Below are positions 1-10,139 of a stretch of 64,000 nt of DNA, piece by piece. The stretch spans positions 74,620,969 through 74,684,968 of the forward strand of contig OX377205.1 in the NCBI GenBank assembly GCA_947396885.1, written 5' to 3'. The stretch's first letter is position 1, and every line of letters begins with the position of its first letter. The notes below the pieces were generated by a model. The model was not told the DNA's origin, did not search any database, and saw only the letters and a program-made list of their open reading frames with translations. The translations under genes were made by a program, and so were the position numbers. The DNA comes from Heligmosomoides polygyrus polygyrus (taxonomy: Eukaryota; Nematoda; Chromadorea; Rhabditida; Heligmosomidae).

Positions 1-231
1 ATATCGTTTCAGAGAAACATAGTTTTATCACTGTGTGTCAAACGGGCTTAATATTTTAGGGAGTACGATTTCACTTTCTGATGCTGTTTGCTGCAGGAGA
101 GAAATTACTTTTCAAGCAAGTCCGTCCTTCGGTTGCCATTCCGTCATCGACTCGAAGAGCGCTTCAAAAATCTTGTAGTGAGAGCACTTAGGTCGTCATC
201 AGTAATTTACACTTGAAATTTTATAGAGTGC
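1..231 (+). repeat. Partial copy of repeat U, cut by the scaffold gap
   Basis: These 231 bases match 33,990-34,219 in the same orientation almost base for base. A more diverged inverted copy lies at about 4,500-4,735. No coding sequence is visible. The segment stops at the N block at 232, whereas the copy near 34.2 kb continues for another 320 bp, so the gap interrupts a repeat. Confidence 0.85.
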
Positions 232-431
232 NNNNNNNNNNNNNNNNNNNNNNNNNNNNNNNNNNNNNNNNNNNNNNNNNNNNNNNNNNNNNNNNNNNNN
301 NNNNNNNNNNNNNNNNNNNNNNNNNNNNNNNNNNNNNNNNNNNNNNNNNNNNNNNNNNNNNNNNNNNNNNNNNNNNNNNNNNNNNNNNNNNNNNNNNNNN
401 NNNNNNNNNNNNNNNNNNNNNNNNNNNNNNN
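232..431. other. Assembly gap, exactly 200 N
   Basis: A run of 200 Ns. The identical size to the other gap in the window suggests a fixed-length scaffolding gap, so the true distance is unknown. Open frames spanning it are artefacts. Confidence 0.99.
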
Positions 432-780
432 AGTCGACTGACAAGAAATAGCCGTTATGGTGCAATTGCGTACACCACAACACGTCCGTCGCCCAGTCGC
501 TCCAGTCGTCTGTTCGTACTTTGCCGGTGCTGCCGTCACTCTTGTCGCTGGGCGCGAGTCGTTGTGGTCCCTCCCGTCGCTGCAGTATGAACAGACCCTT
601 TCCTTGGATGCGTCAACCTCTTTACTTGAATTCCATCACATTGTACCATGCAATTACACGGCCTGTCGTGAATTTGGGTGTGTGGTGCAGTGCAATTGCA
701 CCACACTGCTACGGGCCTAAAGAGCTACGGGCCTTCGAAGTTTTGTACAGAATTGCGCTGTCAGCTTGTGCACAGGTGCA
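432..780. repeat. GC-rich repeat with GTCGCTCCAGTCG-type motifs
   Basis: The stretch contains recurring GTCGCYCCAGTCGY words and resembles 8,430-8,760, where the same motif occurs in a duplicated unit of about 155 bp. No protein similarity is recognisable in any frame. Confidence 0.5.
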
Positions 781-789
781 TATTATACT

Positions 790-930
790 TCGGACCGAAT
801 CGATTAATTTCGAACGAATATTCGAACAAATTCGAATATTCATTATTCGAATATTCGGTGAGGTCAAAAATTCGAAAATATTTATTATTCGAATATTCGA
901 TGATGCCCAAAATTCGAATATATACATTAC
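790..930. repeat. AT-rich array of ATTCGAATATTCG palindromes
   Basis: Imperfect units of roughly 40 bp are built on the self-complementary word ATTCGAATATTCGAAT alternating with GGTGAGGTCAAAA. A second block with the same words is at 2,571-2,675, so the two may be the ends or subterminal repeats of one old element. Confidence 0.6.
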
Positions 931-1256
931 AAGTGCTCCGACACGCCTAAAGGCGTGTCTCGCACTTGCGCGCTTCGCGCGACTTTGCAGCATCATTGAC
1001 CTATGGAAAGTAGTTTTTGTAAAACTAAAATTCGCTAACATCTAGAACCTACTGCGTGCTTTATCGGCATCAAGCCGTTCGCCATTTCGGTACCTTCATC
1101 ATAGACATTCTCTCCGGACCGTCCATTGGTTTGCTCTGCGAGGTACTTCTGTCCCTCAGGTTGCTCTTCCGCAACCGTTCTCATGTTCAACATCTAGCGT
1201 TTCCGGGTATCGTTGACATCTCTTCCGAAGCCTGGTTCCCCTCACTCGTTTCTTTT

Positions 1257-2150
1257 TACTGGATCTAATTGCTGGTCCGCCTTTACTGGTCTTCCCTTCC
1301 CTCTTTAGTTCCCCCACCCTCCTGGTTCCAACTCCTGTCCCACTTTTTTGTTTCCATTTTTAACCCCTACTGGTCTCTTCTTGCTGGTTTTCCCTTCCTG
1401 GACCCTTCTCCAGGTTGCTCCTTTCCTTCCTGCTCGCCCTCCTGGTAAACCCTAGAGGTTCCATTACTGCCCTTCTCCACCACATCCTTAGTGGATCTCC
1501 CATGCTAACGGCAGACGTCGGTGACACATATTCAGAATCAGTACGCTTGTTGCGCGACGTAGAGGGCCCATGTTCTGGATCCGGAAGCTCAGAAGACCCG
1601 CCTTCCGAATTAAGAAGCTCAGAAGCGCGCACAGTCGCCGCTATGTCGAGCCTGATGAGGCTATGCATATGGCAGATTCCTTGTTCCCCGCATGAATTCC
1701 CTTACGACTCGCTTCTTGTTGGTTCCTAGTCCTGGTCCCGTCTCCAGGTCCCTGTTTCCAGGTAGAACCCTTCCACCTCGGAATCCTCCTTACTACTCTC
1801 CCCAATTAAGTAGCTCTCCCACGCTCACACACGACGACGGCGAGCGAACGCCCATTGCGTGTCATCGATGTCACATCTCCTAAATCCGTACTCTCTTACT
1901 GGTAATGAATCCCCTTACTGATCCTCTTAACTGCTCCTCCCCCCCCCCCTGATTGTTAACTCCCTACTGGTCCCTCCTTAATGCATGAACCCTTCTTGGT
2001 GTCACCTCCTGGCCTGCTTCATTGATCCCCCTATCGCCCTCCCCCCTCCCCCATCCCGATGCTTCCTCCAAGTCGCTACCTCCTGGTCACTGTCACTTCT
2101 CCACCCTCGAAGTCTCCCTTATACTCTTACCCCTTTAGTGGTCTTGTTAT
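1257..2150. repeat. Pyrimidine-rich low-complexity stretch with CCTGGT words
   Basis: A strongly C/T-biased strand with recurrent CTGGT or CCTGGT at irregular spacing. Two diverged copies of a GC-rich segment beginning GCTAACGGCA sit at about 1,505-1,640 and 2,151-2,240. Open frames here have biased composition and no recognisable domain, so I call none of them genes. Confidence 0.55.
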
Positions 2151-2288
2151 GCTAACGGCACGAAGTCGGCGGCACGACTTCTGAATTTGGACGCTCAGGA
2201 GCGCGCGTAGGTGCTGTTGTGTCAAGCAGTAAAAGGATGCGCTTCCCATGCTGCAACAATTCCCACATTCAATGGGAAATTTTACCGC

Positions 2289-2548
2289 GCTGTGGATGAT
2301 ACAGCGTACTTCACTTACGATTAGATTAGATCATTCGACCGCTCTCGCTTTGGATGATGCGGCCTACCTCACTTAGGTTAGGTCACTCGACCACTCTCGC
2401 TGTGGATGATGCGGCGTACATAACTTAGGTTAGATCATTCGACCGCTCTCGCTGTGGGTGATGCGGCGTACCTCACTTAGGTTAAATCATTCGACCGCTC
2501 TCGCTGTGGGTGATGCGGCGTATCTCACTTAGATTAGATCACTCGACG
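2289..2548. repeat. Tandem repeat, 52-bp period, about five copies
   Basis: Successive CCGCTCTCGCT or CCACTCTCGCT starts lie at 2339, 2391, 2443 and 2495, an exact 52-bp spacing. Each unit also contains GATGCGGCGTAC and CTTAGGTTAGATCATTCGA. The array ends in GACGGACAAACTCTTTTATATATAGG, similar to the terminus of the repeat U copy near 34.54 kb. Confidence 0.9.
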
Positions 2549-2570
2549 GACAAACTCTTTTATATATAGG

Positions 2571-2675
2571 TGGTGATTCGAATATTCGACAAGGTCCAAA
2601 ATTCGAATATGTTCATTATTCGATTGTTCGGTTTTTCATAAAACCGAATATATTCGATTATTCGTTTATTCGAAA
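2571..2675. repeat. Second ATTCGAATATTCG palindrome block
   Basis: The word structure matches 790-930 (ATTCGAATATTCGACAAGGTCC and TTCATTATTCGA). It is very AT-rich and noncoding. Confidence 0.6.
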
Positions 2676-2699
2676 AAATTTTGGAAGGACATAAGTATA

Positions 2700-3530
2700 G
2701 TAGAGAGCTATGTGAGGGGAATGCGAAGGGAATCTCTAGTGAGGAGGGCGCCGACGGCGCGGCAAATCGGCGAAAACGTGAGTCATGGTTGTCCTTTGCC
2801 CTGTAACCAAATTATTGGTAAACGCCTCCGTCCCGTGTTTCGGATTTTCTTGCAGATTTTCTTGGTATAGAATGTGCTTTTTTGGCTGGTGCAAATCTAA
2901 TCGGGGGAGGGGGGGATGAGGACATTCTCGTAAAAATCAATGACCCCTCTTGCGCTTTCGCGTCAGTGAGCTTCCTCTTGTTACGTTATTTCTATTCCGC
3001 CGTGCTTTCGGCTGTTGCTGTTCGTCTCATTTTTTAAAAAATTTGTTGCTTTTTAGGGTGAATTTTTTTTTGTGAAACACCTAGCCGCTTTTAAGTTGAC
3101 CTCTTCTGTTCGTTTTGTATATCATATGCCTTCTGTTGGAGGTCGTTATCATGAAATGGCTAAAGATCTTCCTTGTTTTGTTCCTCTTTTCAATTTATAA
3201 TTGTTGTGGTGTTGGATTTCTCTTCCTTACACGCCCCTCTGACTTTAAGGAGGTACAAAGTTTATCGCACGATACTCTAGACAGGAATGCGTCACTCATT
3301 TGTGGTTCTCCAATTTATTCAAAACTTTAACGAAGTACTCGAACGGTTCGTGCTCCAGGGGGTACCTAGCGGACTGGTGCCCCCTGAGTACGTACGTATT
3401 GCGCATTTCCGTAGACCACTCATATAAACACGGTTTCTGTGCTGAACTATGCAAGGAAAGGTACTCCAGGGTCTGGCTGATCTAACTTACCCGTTGTAAG
3501 ATACCTTGCCGGTGTGCAGTGGGCACCACT
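2700..3530. other. Unassigned intergenic stretch
   Basis: I see no recognisable coding domain. The longest open frames are about 60-71 codons with no family resemblance. There are T-rich runs near 3,030-3,080. Confidence 0.4.
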
Positions 3531-3532
3531 CC

Positions 3533-3875
3533 GCTTACAAGGGGAGGGTCTGAAGCGTATGTCTGAACGGGGGGAGCGAGTCATATAGGGAGAATCCTCA
3601 CCCTTCAATTAGTATAAGAATCTGTTTATTTTTTGCCAAGTCGTTAAACCCAAGGAGTAGGGGACCACAATGGATACGGCGCATCACGAGTATGGGGGTC
3701 TTGTACACCCGCGATGCCTCTGCTGACAAGCGGCTCGGAGCGCAGTGGAAGTGGGGTTGCTTCATGCGAGGAAGGCGGGGGTTTGGTTCTTGTGCGCTGC
3801 TGCATTTTTGCATTTCGACTGACTGGTTGAGATTTGGGGGATTCTGACGTCTATGCCATTTTCAGACGTTTTTTT
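3533..3875 (+). repeat. Left arm of an inverted repeat (partner 6,100-6,389)
   Basis: The segment from AGGGTCTGAA through GAGCGAGTCATATAGGGAGAATCC to GACGTCTATGCCATTTTC is matched in reverse complement at 6,100-6,389 with substitutions and small indels. The 2.2-kb loop contains a repeat U copy and two short hairpins, as in a foldback element or an old inverted duplication. Confidence 0.8.
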
Positions 3876-4213
3876 GCGCATTTTCTAGCTGTGCGCTGTG
3901 GAGAGTACCTTTCTTGCGACTTGTTTATTATTGACTGGATTTGGCGCTATGGTAGTTTTTTTTGGGGGGGGGGGGGGACACCATGGCCTGCCGCGGCGAG
4001 TAGCTACATAAGCTACATACAGCGAATGTGAATGCAGTCTTATCTCCGCTTTTCTATTACGAATCCGTGTTTTATGTGCTTCCAAATTTGGCAAGGAAGG
4101 GAACTCCAGGCAGGGTCAAGCCTGAGGTTCGGGAATCGAAGGGGGGTCGTACTGTAGCCTCGATTGGAGGAGGGGGGGGGGTCGCACTCTCTCGGTTTTG
4201 GCAGAGGACTCTC

Positions 4214-5380
4214 TCCAAATTCAGGTTTTTAGACGATGTTTGCATCTATTAATAAGTTGTTTTTTCTAAGTGTTACTACGACAATGCGGAGATATACAAG
4301 CACTTGCGTTTCCTGGACTTAAAAAATAGGATTGAATATCAAAAAAATTAATGCCGATTACTGTGCAGTGAAAAATAAAGATTTCCTGTCTGCAGATTTA
4401 TGGTCAATGAGAGATTTTCATTTTTTCAGGTTTCCCAGGACCTCATCGACACGGTAGTTTTCTGCCTGATAAGCGACATCTACTTCCAGAATTCCACTCT
4501 AAAAAATTTCAAGTGTTAATTACTGAGGACGACCTAAGTGCTTTCCCTACAAGATTTTTGAAGCGCTCTTCGAATCGATGACGGAATGGCAATCGAAATA
4601 CGGACTTGCTCGAAAAGTAATTTCTCTCCTGCAGGAAACAGCATCAGAAAGTGAAATCGTACCCTATAAAATTTTAAGCCCGTTTGACACACAGTGATAA
4701 AACTATGTTTCTCTGGAACGATATTCTCTATGATCAGACGCCTCGTTTTACGGAAAAAAATATCGACACACTAATCACATGGAAAATGTTACTTTTAGAA
4801 CCTGTTTTTTAAAGCTTAGAAAACACATCTACTAAAGCTTCATGAATTTTCCAGGAGCCCCAAAAAAGCTCCGAGTTACGGCAGTTTACATGCGGCTACT
4901 GCGTTCTCTGACATGATCGATCGCAATTGAAACACGGATGGACTCTTCGCTTGAAATTTGTTTCTGCCTTCTGAAGGACAGGACGACAGAGAGTGGAATT
5001 GTACCATATAGAGTTTTAAGTCGTGTAAAATAGCATAAAATCGAACGTTCACAAAAAGGTTCATAACTCGGTAAGTTTTCCGAATTTTGAAAATTCTTCA
5101 GGCTTTTCGTAAAGTAGATAAAACGCCCTTTCCCATCCTGTAAAAATCGATCTCCAAAAAGGAGTCGTCACGCGTGGTGGTTGGTTCAATTTTTGAGCGA
5201 AAAAAAAATTGAAGTGGCTTCACAAAAATATTCATAACTCGACCAATTCTTCGAAGTTTCAAAGTGCGCTAGCTCTAGCTTTTCAGAAACTAGAAGAAGA
5301 GCCCCTTTTCGCTGTATAGAAGTCAGTTCCCAAAAATTCGGTCTTCATGCGCGGCGGGAGGGGTTCGATTTCGGTGCTAT
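4214..5380 (-). repeat. Repeat U, inverted and diverged copy
   Basis: In reverse orientation it is similar to 33,231-34,500 (for example TTCATAACTCG, CTGCAGGAGAGAAATTACTTTT and AGCCCGTTTGACACACAGTG). It is built partly from diverged tandem units of about 170 bp, each starting TTCATAACTCG (about 5,061 and 5,230). No transposase or other protein is visible, so it is probably a non-autonomous repeat of unknown class. Confidence 0.75.
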
Positions 5381-5382
5381 TT

Positions 5383-5474
5383 AACAACCATACAATGCTA
5401 TAGCTCTGTTCTGTGCTCTTCTCCGCGTGAGCGGAGAAGAGCACAGAACAGAGATATAGCATTGTATGGTTGTT
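5383..5474. repeat. Near-perfect 44-bp hairpin with a 4-nt loop
   Basis: Left arm 5383-5426, loop GTGA, right arm 5431-5474. The arms are exact reverse complements except for one position. There is no U-tract after it and no coding context that would make it a transcription terminator. Confidence 0.95.
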
Positions 5475-5675
5475 TTCTTTACTATCAGTGTGCTACCGTT
5501 TCTTTTTTCGTGTCTGTGACACTTTTTGCAAGGTGACCCTCCAACTACCATAGCGCCCTGGATTTTTAACAACAACGTCTTCGTCAACTTCAAGTTGATG
5601 TGCTTCGAAGTCTTAGTATGCTGGCCGTCCGGCCAGCTCGATTTCTTCCCTCGAAGGTTCCTTGTCTAAAGGTGG

Positions 5676-5727
5676 GAGTGGTGATCCACCTGGTCACACC
5701 TCAGCGGGAGCAGGTGGATCACCACTC
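5676..5727. repeat. 17-bp perfect hairpin with an 18-nt loop
   Basis: GAGTGGTGATCCACCTG at 5676-5692 pairs perfectly with 5711-5727. It lies 200 bp from the longer hairpin at 5383. Confidence 0.9.
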
Positions 5728-6099
5728 GAGCATCTTCAGACATTGTTGTTGTTAGGTTTTAGAAAATCTTCAGCAGACCTCTTTCCAGGTGACAGGCAAA
5801 GATGAGGGAGAGAGTGTATCGATGCCGTTTAGGTTAATTTGCGGGATCCACAGACCGCGCTTCTCCCATGAATCACCTCCGACGTCACTCCTAGTCTCTT
5901 TTGAAAATCCGAGCAGGATGGCTTTTCCCGAAGTTATTGGTCCATGTATGGAAACACCGTGAGGAGCCTGTAGCCTTTATACGTTGCCCGTATTGTGCCC
6001 AGTGGTGCTTCATGCAATTTGTACCTGTGTATCACTGACGTTGAACATTTCTACATCATCATGTTGACACCACAGCATTCAACTGGAAAATTAGGCATA

Positions 6100-6389
6100 A
6101 AACTTTTGAAAATGGTATAGACGTCAGAATCCCAATCTCAACCAGTCAGTTGAAATGCACAAGAACCAAACCCCCGACCTTCCTCGCATGAAGCAACCCC
6201 ACTTCCACTGCGCTTCGAGCTACTTGCCGGCTGAGGCATCACGGGCGTACAAGACCCCTAAATTTGTAATGTGCCTTGGCAAAAAATAAACACATTTTTA
6301 TACTAATTGAGGGGTCAGGATTCTCCCTATATGACTCGCTCCGCCCCCTCCCCCACAGGCATACGTTTCAGACCCTTCCCTTTTATTAC
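6100..6389 (-). repeat. Right arm of the 3.5/6.1-kb inverted repeat
   Basis: Reverse-complement match to 3,533-3,875. The end of the arm overlaps the first of two 51-bp direct repeats (6358-6408). Confidence 0.8.
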
Positions 6390-6408
6390 CGTTCTCCAGT
6401 TTATGAGA
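6358..6408 (+). repeat. 51-bp perfect direct repeat, first copy
   Basis: This copy is identical to 6914-6964. The pair brackets 505 bp containing a hairpin and an RTE endonuclease fragment, so it looks like an unusually long target-site duplication or a tandem-duplication footprint. Confidence 0.95.
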
Positions 6409-6409
6409 C

Positions 6410-6470
6410 CAACCGACGTCGTAGAAGTCCATCTCCGCGCGCCGGAGATGGACTTCTACGACGTCGGTTG
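6410..6470. repeat. 28-bp perfect hairpin, 5-nt loop
   Basis: Left arm 6410-6437, loop CGCGC, right arm 6443-6470, perfect complementarity. It starts right at the left junction of the RTE fragment. Confidence 0.95.
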
Positions 6471-6583
6471 CATCCACCTCCGGCGAGGTTCCATCTAATC
6501 TCGGAGTTAAACTATCAGGACGTCATTGGAATCGGACTACCGGAAACTCCATCCCACTACGACACGGAAACTGCCTACTCGTC

Positions 6584-6913
6584 TGCACTTATAACTGTCG
6601 TTCGATCGCATCTCAGCAGGATCTTCGTACACTGCTTTACAGAAGACGCAACATCAAATACGATGTTATCGCCCTGCAGGAAACGAAAGGCAGAACGTAA
6701 TCCATAAGAAGGACCGACCACAACGACCTTCTCATTATCGGAGCAAAGGTGGACAGAAAGAATATTGGCAGAGTTGGATTTCTCGTCAATTCGACAGTGC
6801 ACCACCTAGTAGACTCTTACAAGATCATCAGTCCGCGAGTAGCTGTTTTTCGTGTGGAAACCAAAGATCAAGGAACCATCTCCATCAGCAATGGATATGC
6901 TCCAACATCTGCG
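6584..6913 (+). pseudogene. RTE-type non-LTR retrotransposon, endonuclease N-terminus
   Basis: One frame starting at 6584 reads as the N-terminal half of an apurinic/apyrimidinic (APE-like) endonuclease domain of RTE-clade retrotransposons. A TYNCRS strand comes first, then ALQETKG with the catalytic glutamate codon at 6680-6682, then NIGRVGFLVN and ISNGYAPTSA, which match the central beta-strand region of these enzymes. There is one in-frame stop (TAA 6698-6700). Sequence ends at 6913, before the catalytic Asp/His motifs and the reverse transcriptase, so it cannot be functional. This is odd because RTE copies are usually 5'-truncated and keep the 3' end; here only the 5' portion is present, between 51-bp direct repeats. 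Family assignment is confident; origin of the fragment is inference. Confidence 0.85.
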
Positions 6914-6964
6914 GGCATACGTTTCAGACCCTTCCCTTTTATTACCGTTCTCCAGTTTATGAGA
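6914..6964 (+). repeat. 51-bp perfect direct repeat, second copy
   Basis: This copy is identical to 6358-6408 and closes the RTE fragment. Confidence 0.95.
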
Positions 6965-8180
6965 GCGACCGTTCGCATTTCATTCCTCTATTGGTCTATA
7001 TTCACTGTATTCAACTATAGCGGCCGTTTTTTCTTGCAAATATGTGCAACCCTTAGCTCCATTCTGTGAATCAACATCCATCTGCTCGGTCCATTTTAAA
7101 ATTTTCTGTTCGTTTTTTTATTTCTACTTTTCAAGGTGTTTCTTCTCCTTGACAGAGGTAATTTTCCGAGTTTTTTCTGCGCCTCATCAAACTGCTATAT
7201 CCTAATCCTCCAGTGCAACAAATCTAGTACATCGCATGATTCTAAGTGCTGAAATCGGAATCGCTTCTGCATAGGTGCTCTTCTGGGTTTCATCCAACTG
7301 CATAGTGAACCCATAGTAGCCGGAAGGTGTCAGCTTCCCACTGGGGGTTGTAAGAACCATACCAACGAATGCGAAATAAAAATATAGAAATCAACCAGAA
7401 TTTATTGTCACCATAACCTGGACTTCGAATGGCGCGCGCACGGTTCTTTAAGCCATTCCAATCATACCAAGCGTTGCTGCAGATTTTGGAGGAAACGATG
7501 GAAAGACACAATTTTAGTAAAGTGGCGTCAGTTTTATTTGTTAGTCTCAGCTTGAACTTAACAGAAAGTCGAGAGTTGATCAGAGAGTAGGTCCTAATTT
7601 CTGCCTAAATAGCTTCAATATTTCTCCGCACATACTTAGGTTAGTAGTGCGGGTTTCGAATGAATTGCGTAGTCTTAGTTGTTCTTTGTGGGCATTACTC
7701 AAACTTACTTTTACAGTACCAACTCAACTCAGCTTTTACTTCTTTATTTTGGCACTGCTTCCAATGCTCATTCACCTTTTCTCTTAGAGTACACCTAATT
7801 TCCACAGGGATGAGAGGTTTAAGACGGTATGCAAAGTCATGTGGGTGAGCGACCATTGCCTCAATTGCATTTTCTTTCACTGTCGTGTTTCTTCATCTCA
7901 ATCAGAAACTCTAAAGCTGCAAGCCTATCTTGCGGATTCCATAATTACAGTAGGACAACCGAAGGCGGATGTAAGAATGGAGCTAGGCCCATTGTCACGG
8001 AACTAACAGCGATCGGAAGTGTCTGCAGATTTCTATGAAACCGTCACTCTATACCCACTCCTTAAAAGCTCCCTCACTGCCTCATTTACATCTCTAACAT
8101 CCCTGAATTCGTCTCCGATTTGTTCGATGGTAGGAAACGGGGATAATCGCGTACAGTGATTGAAAAATGACATTCCTTGT
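6965..8180. other. Unassigned stretch
   Basis: I recognise no domain. The minus-strand frame 7290-7511 and the frames around 7,660-8,038 are short and without family resemblance. I see no RNA gene. Confidence 0.4.
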
Positions 8181-8215
8181 TGCCCCAAGCGGACACTGGT
8201 ACGGTGACAGCAAAT

Positions 8216-8395
8216 TCTGGGGCCGGATTCATCAATGCTTATACCCGCAGGTATGCGAGGTATAGGGGTAGACCTAACCACGACGAGGCATTCATGATAA
8301 ACTTTACCCGCCACATCGTAGGGATTTCAGTGGGTAAACAATACTTGACGATCGTCTTAGGTATAACCGCATACCCGCGAGGATTCCGTGCCCCA
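8216..8395. repeat. Diverged copy of a GCCGGATTCATCA terminal-repeat element
   Basis: It begins GGCCGGATTCATCAATG followed by ATACCCGC...GGTATGCGAGGTATA, as in the clearer copy at 9181-9340. The far end (ATAACCGCATACCCGCGAGGATTCCG) is an imperfect inverted match. It is probably an old non-autonomous DNA element. Confidence 0.45.
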
Positions 8396-8429
8396 TTCAC
8401 AAATTGGCGCTCCAGTGAGATTCGCTGTT

Positions 8430-8760
8430 CTCGCGAGGGTCTTAAAGCCCCCACACACTTCTGCGGCCTATGGGTCTGTTCATACTTCGCGACAAGAGCG
8501 ACTCGTCGTCCGTGCAAAACATGCATATCGATTAAAACCGAGCGCGCGCCGCCGAAAAGTGTTCATACTTGGGTGCCGTCGCTGTCGCTCCAGTCGCTGC
8601 TCTCGCCAGTCCATACTTCCGCGCGCTGTGCACGATACGCGAGCTGCGTTCTCGTCGCTCACGTCGCCCGTGCAAAACATGCAGATCGATCATGCGCCGC
8701 CGAAATGTGTCCATACTCGAGCGACGGCGCTGTCGCTCCAGTCGCTCTAGTCGGAACACC
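8430..8760. repeat. GC-rich duplicated unit of about 155 bp
   Basis: Two diverged copies of CGTGCAAAACATGCAKATCGAT...GCCGCCGAAA...GTCGCTCCAGTCGCT begin at about 8,511 and 8,669. A third partial unit precedes them. The same motif occurs at 480-590. Overlapping open frames on both strands come from the repeat composition. Confidence 0.65.
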
Positions 8761-9180
8761 ACTTACATGCTCCAATCCGAAGACGAAGTGGCAACCGATT
8801 TCGTACGACACCAGTACTGGATAACGTGTACGGTACACTGGATTCAACTGGCTCGCGCGCGGTGTCAGTGCTGGCCTCTTCGTGTCTAGTGGGTTATGGG
8901 GTACTAGCGAGGTCTGCAGGCTGACATGGAAGCCTAGCCTTGGCTCCTGTCAGTGTTATCGACAGCTTTGTCTGTGCAAAACCATTCCTAGTCGACCGAC
9001 TCACATAGGATAGACGTCCGATGACTCATGACTCGCTCGCATCTCAGAAGCTATCTAGTAGTCGTGGCAGACTTCGCGATTACTTATCAGTTTAACGATA
9101 ACCATAGGTCACAAGCGGTGTGTACCACTGTTAGGTACAAGGTTCTTGAGGGTTAAGCAGTAGATCCTAATCGATTCTGG

Positions 9181-9340
9181 AGCCGGATTCATCAACAATG
9201 AAACCCGTGGGTTTGCGGGGTATAAGAGGTAGAGATAAGATAAGAGTTAGGTAGAAATAATGCAAGAGTCAGAGACGCAGGCTTCATCGTGGGTATCTCT
9301 ATCTCCTATACCCGTTGGTTAGTCGGTGATGAATCCGGCC
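9181..9340. mobile_element. MITE-like element with GCCGGATTCATCA inverted termini
   Basis: GCCGGATTCATCA at 9182-9194 is matched by its reverse complement at 9327-9339. Internal inverted stretches (GAGGTAGAGAT / ATCTCTATCTCC) extend the pairing. The length of about 160 bp and lack of coding fit a non-autonomous DNA transposon. I cannot see a clear target-site duplication, so the superfamily is open. Confidence 0.6.
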
Positions 9341-9390
9341 GAGCGGTGTGGGCAGGGCGTGGGAGCGCGCCCAGTCCTCAAATCTGGGAG

Positions 9391-10130
9391 AGTAAGAGCG
9401 CAAGATACTTTAACCGCTATCTTACTCCGCTCTAAACTGGCAGATGAGGCCAAGGCAGTTCAGACAGCGGAGGAGCTGTGAGCATGTCATCGTAAAGTGC
9501 CTTCAGTGTTCTGCTAGCACGCCGCGTTTTCCTGCAGGGGTAGACTGAAGTCAGAAAAAATCGTGTCACACACGGCTAACCTGCATTTTCGCGACGCTAT
9601 AATTTCGCTTCTTTAGAAGCTATAACGCTGCACTTTCGCGTACTACTAAAGCTTTCTACTGCCTACAAAACCCTCGAGCCGCAGCCGGAACAATTCGATC
9701 TCCACGGAGTTATTGCGCTCCGAACACACTCGCGCATGCAATTTGCGAGTGGTCGCGCCTACTCGATTGATAGGTTCGATTCTATATGCATTGTTTACGG
9801 CGCACTCCAAAGGCAAGCTGGACAGTTTAAGAGCAATTTATTAGTAGGACGGCTGGGAATTTCCGATAAAACTCCCGAAACGGTCACTCTACAGGCTCTC
9901 GCGCCCACTCGATTGATAGGTTTGATTCTATATGCATTGTTCACGGCGCACTCCAAAGACAAGCTGGACAGTCTTAAGGCAATTTCTGAGTAGGACGGCT
10001 GGGAATTTCGATAAAACTCCTCAAACTGTCACTCTACAGGCTCTCGCGCCCACTCGATTGATTATGTCTGGCCTATATGCGTTGTTCAACTCTATTGATT
10101 TGTATGTCCTAAGGTAGAGCTTAGCCTGCT
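9391..10130. repeat. Partial copy of the 17.6-23.1-kb foldback family, with three ~150-bp subrepeats
   Basis: The segment starting GAGAGTAAGAGCGCAAGATAC is similar to the segment starting at about 22,001. Downstream, the unit ACTCGATTGATAGGTTCGATTCTATATGCATTGTT recurs at about 9,756, 9,909 and 10,052. The frames 9736-9993 and 9932-10117 are read through these tandem units and are not genes. Confidence 0.75.
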
Positions 10131-10139
10131 AAGCTCAAA

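Noticed and set aside
2289..2548. CRISPR array
   Set aside because: The 52-bp period is fully conserved along the unit, without repeat/spacer alternation and without cas genes.
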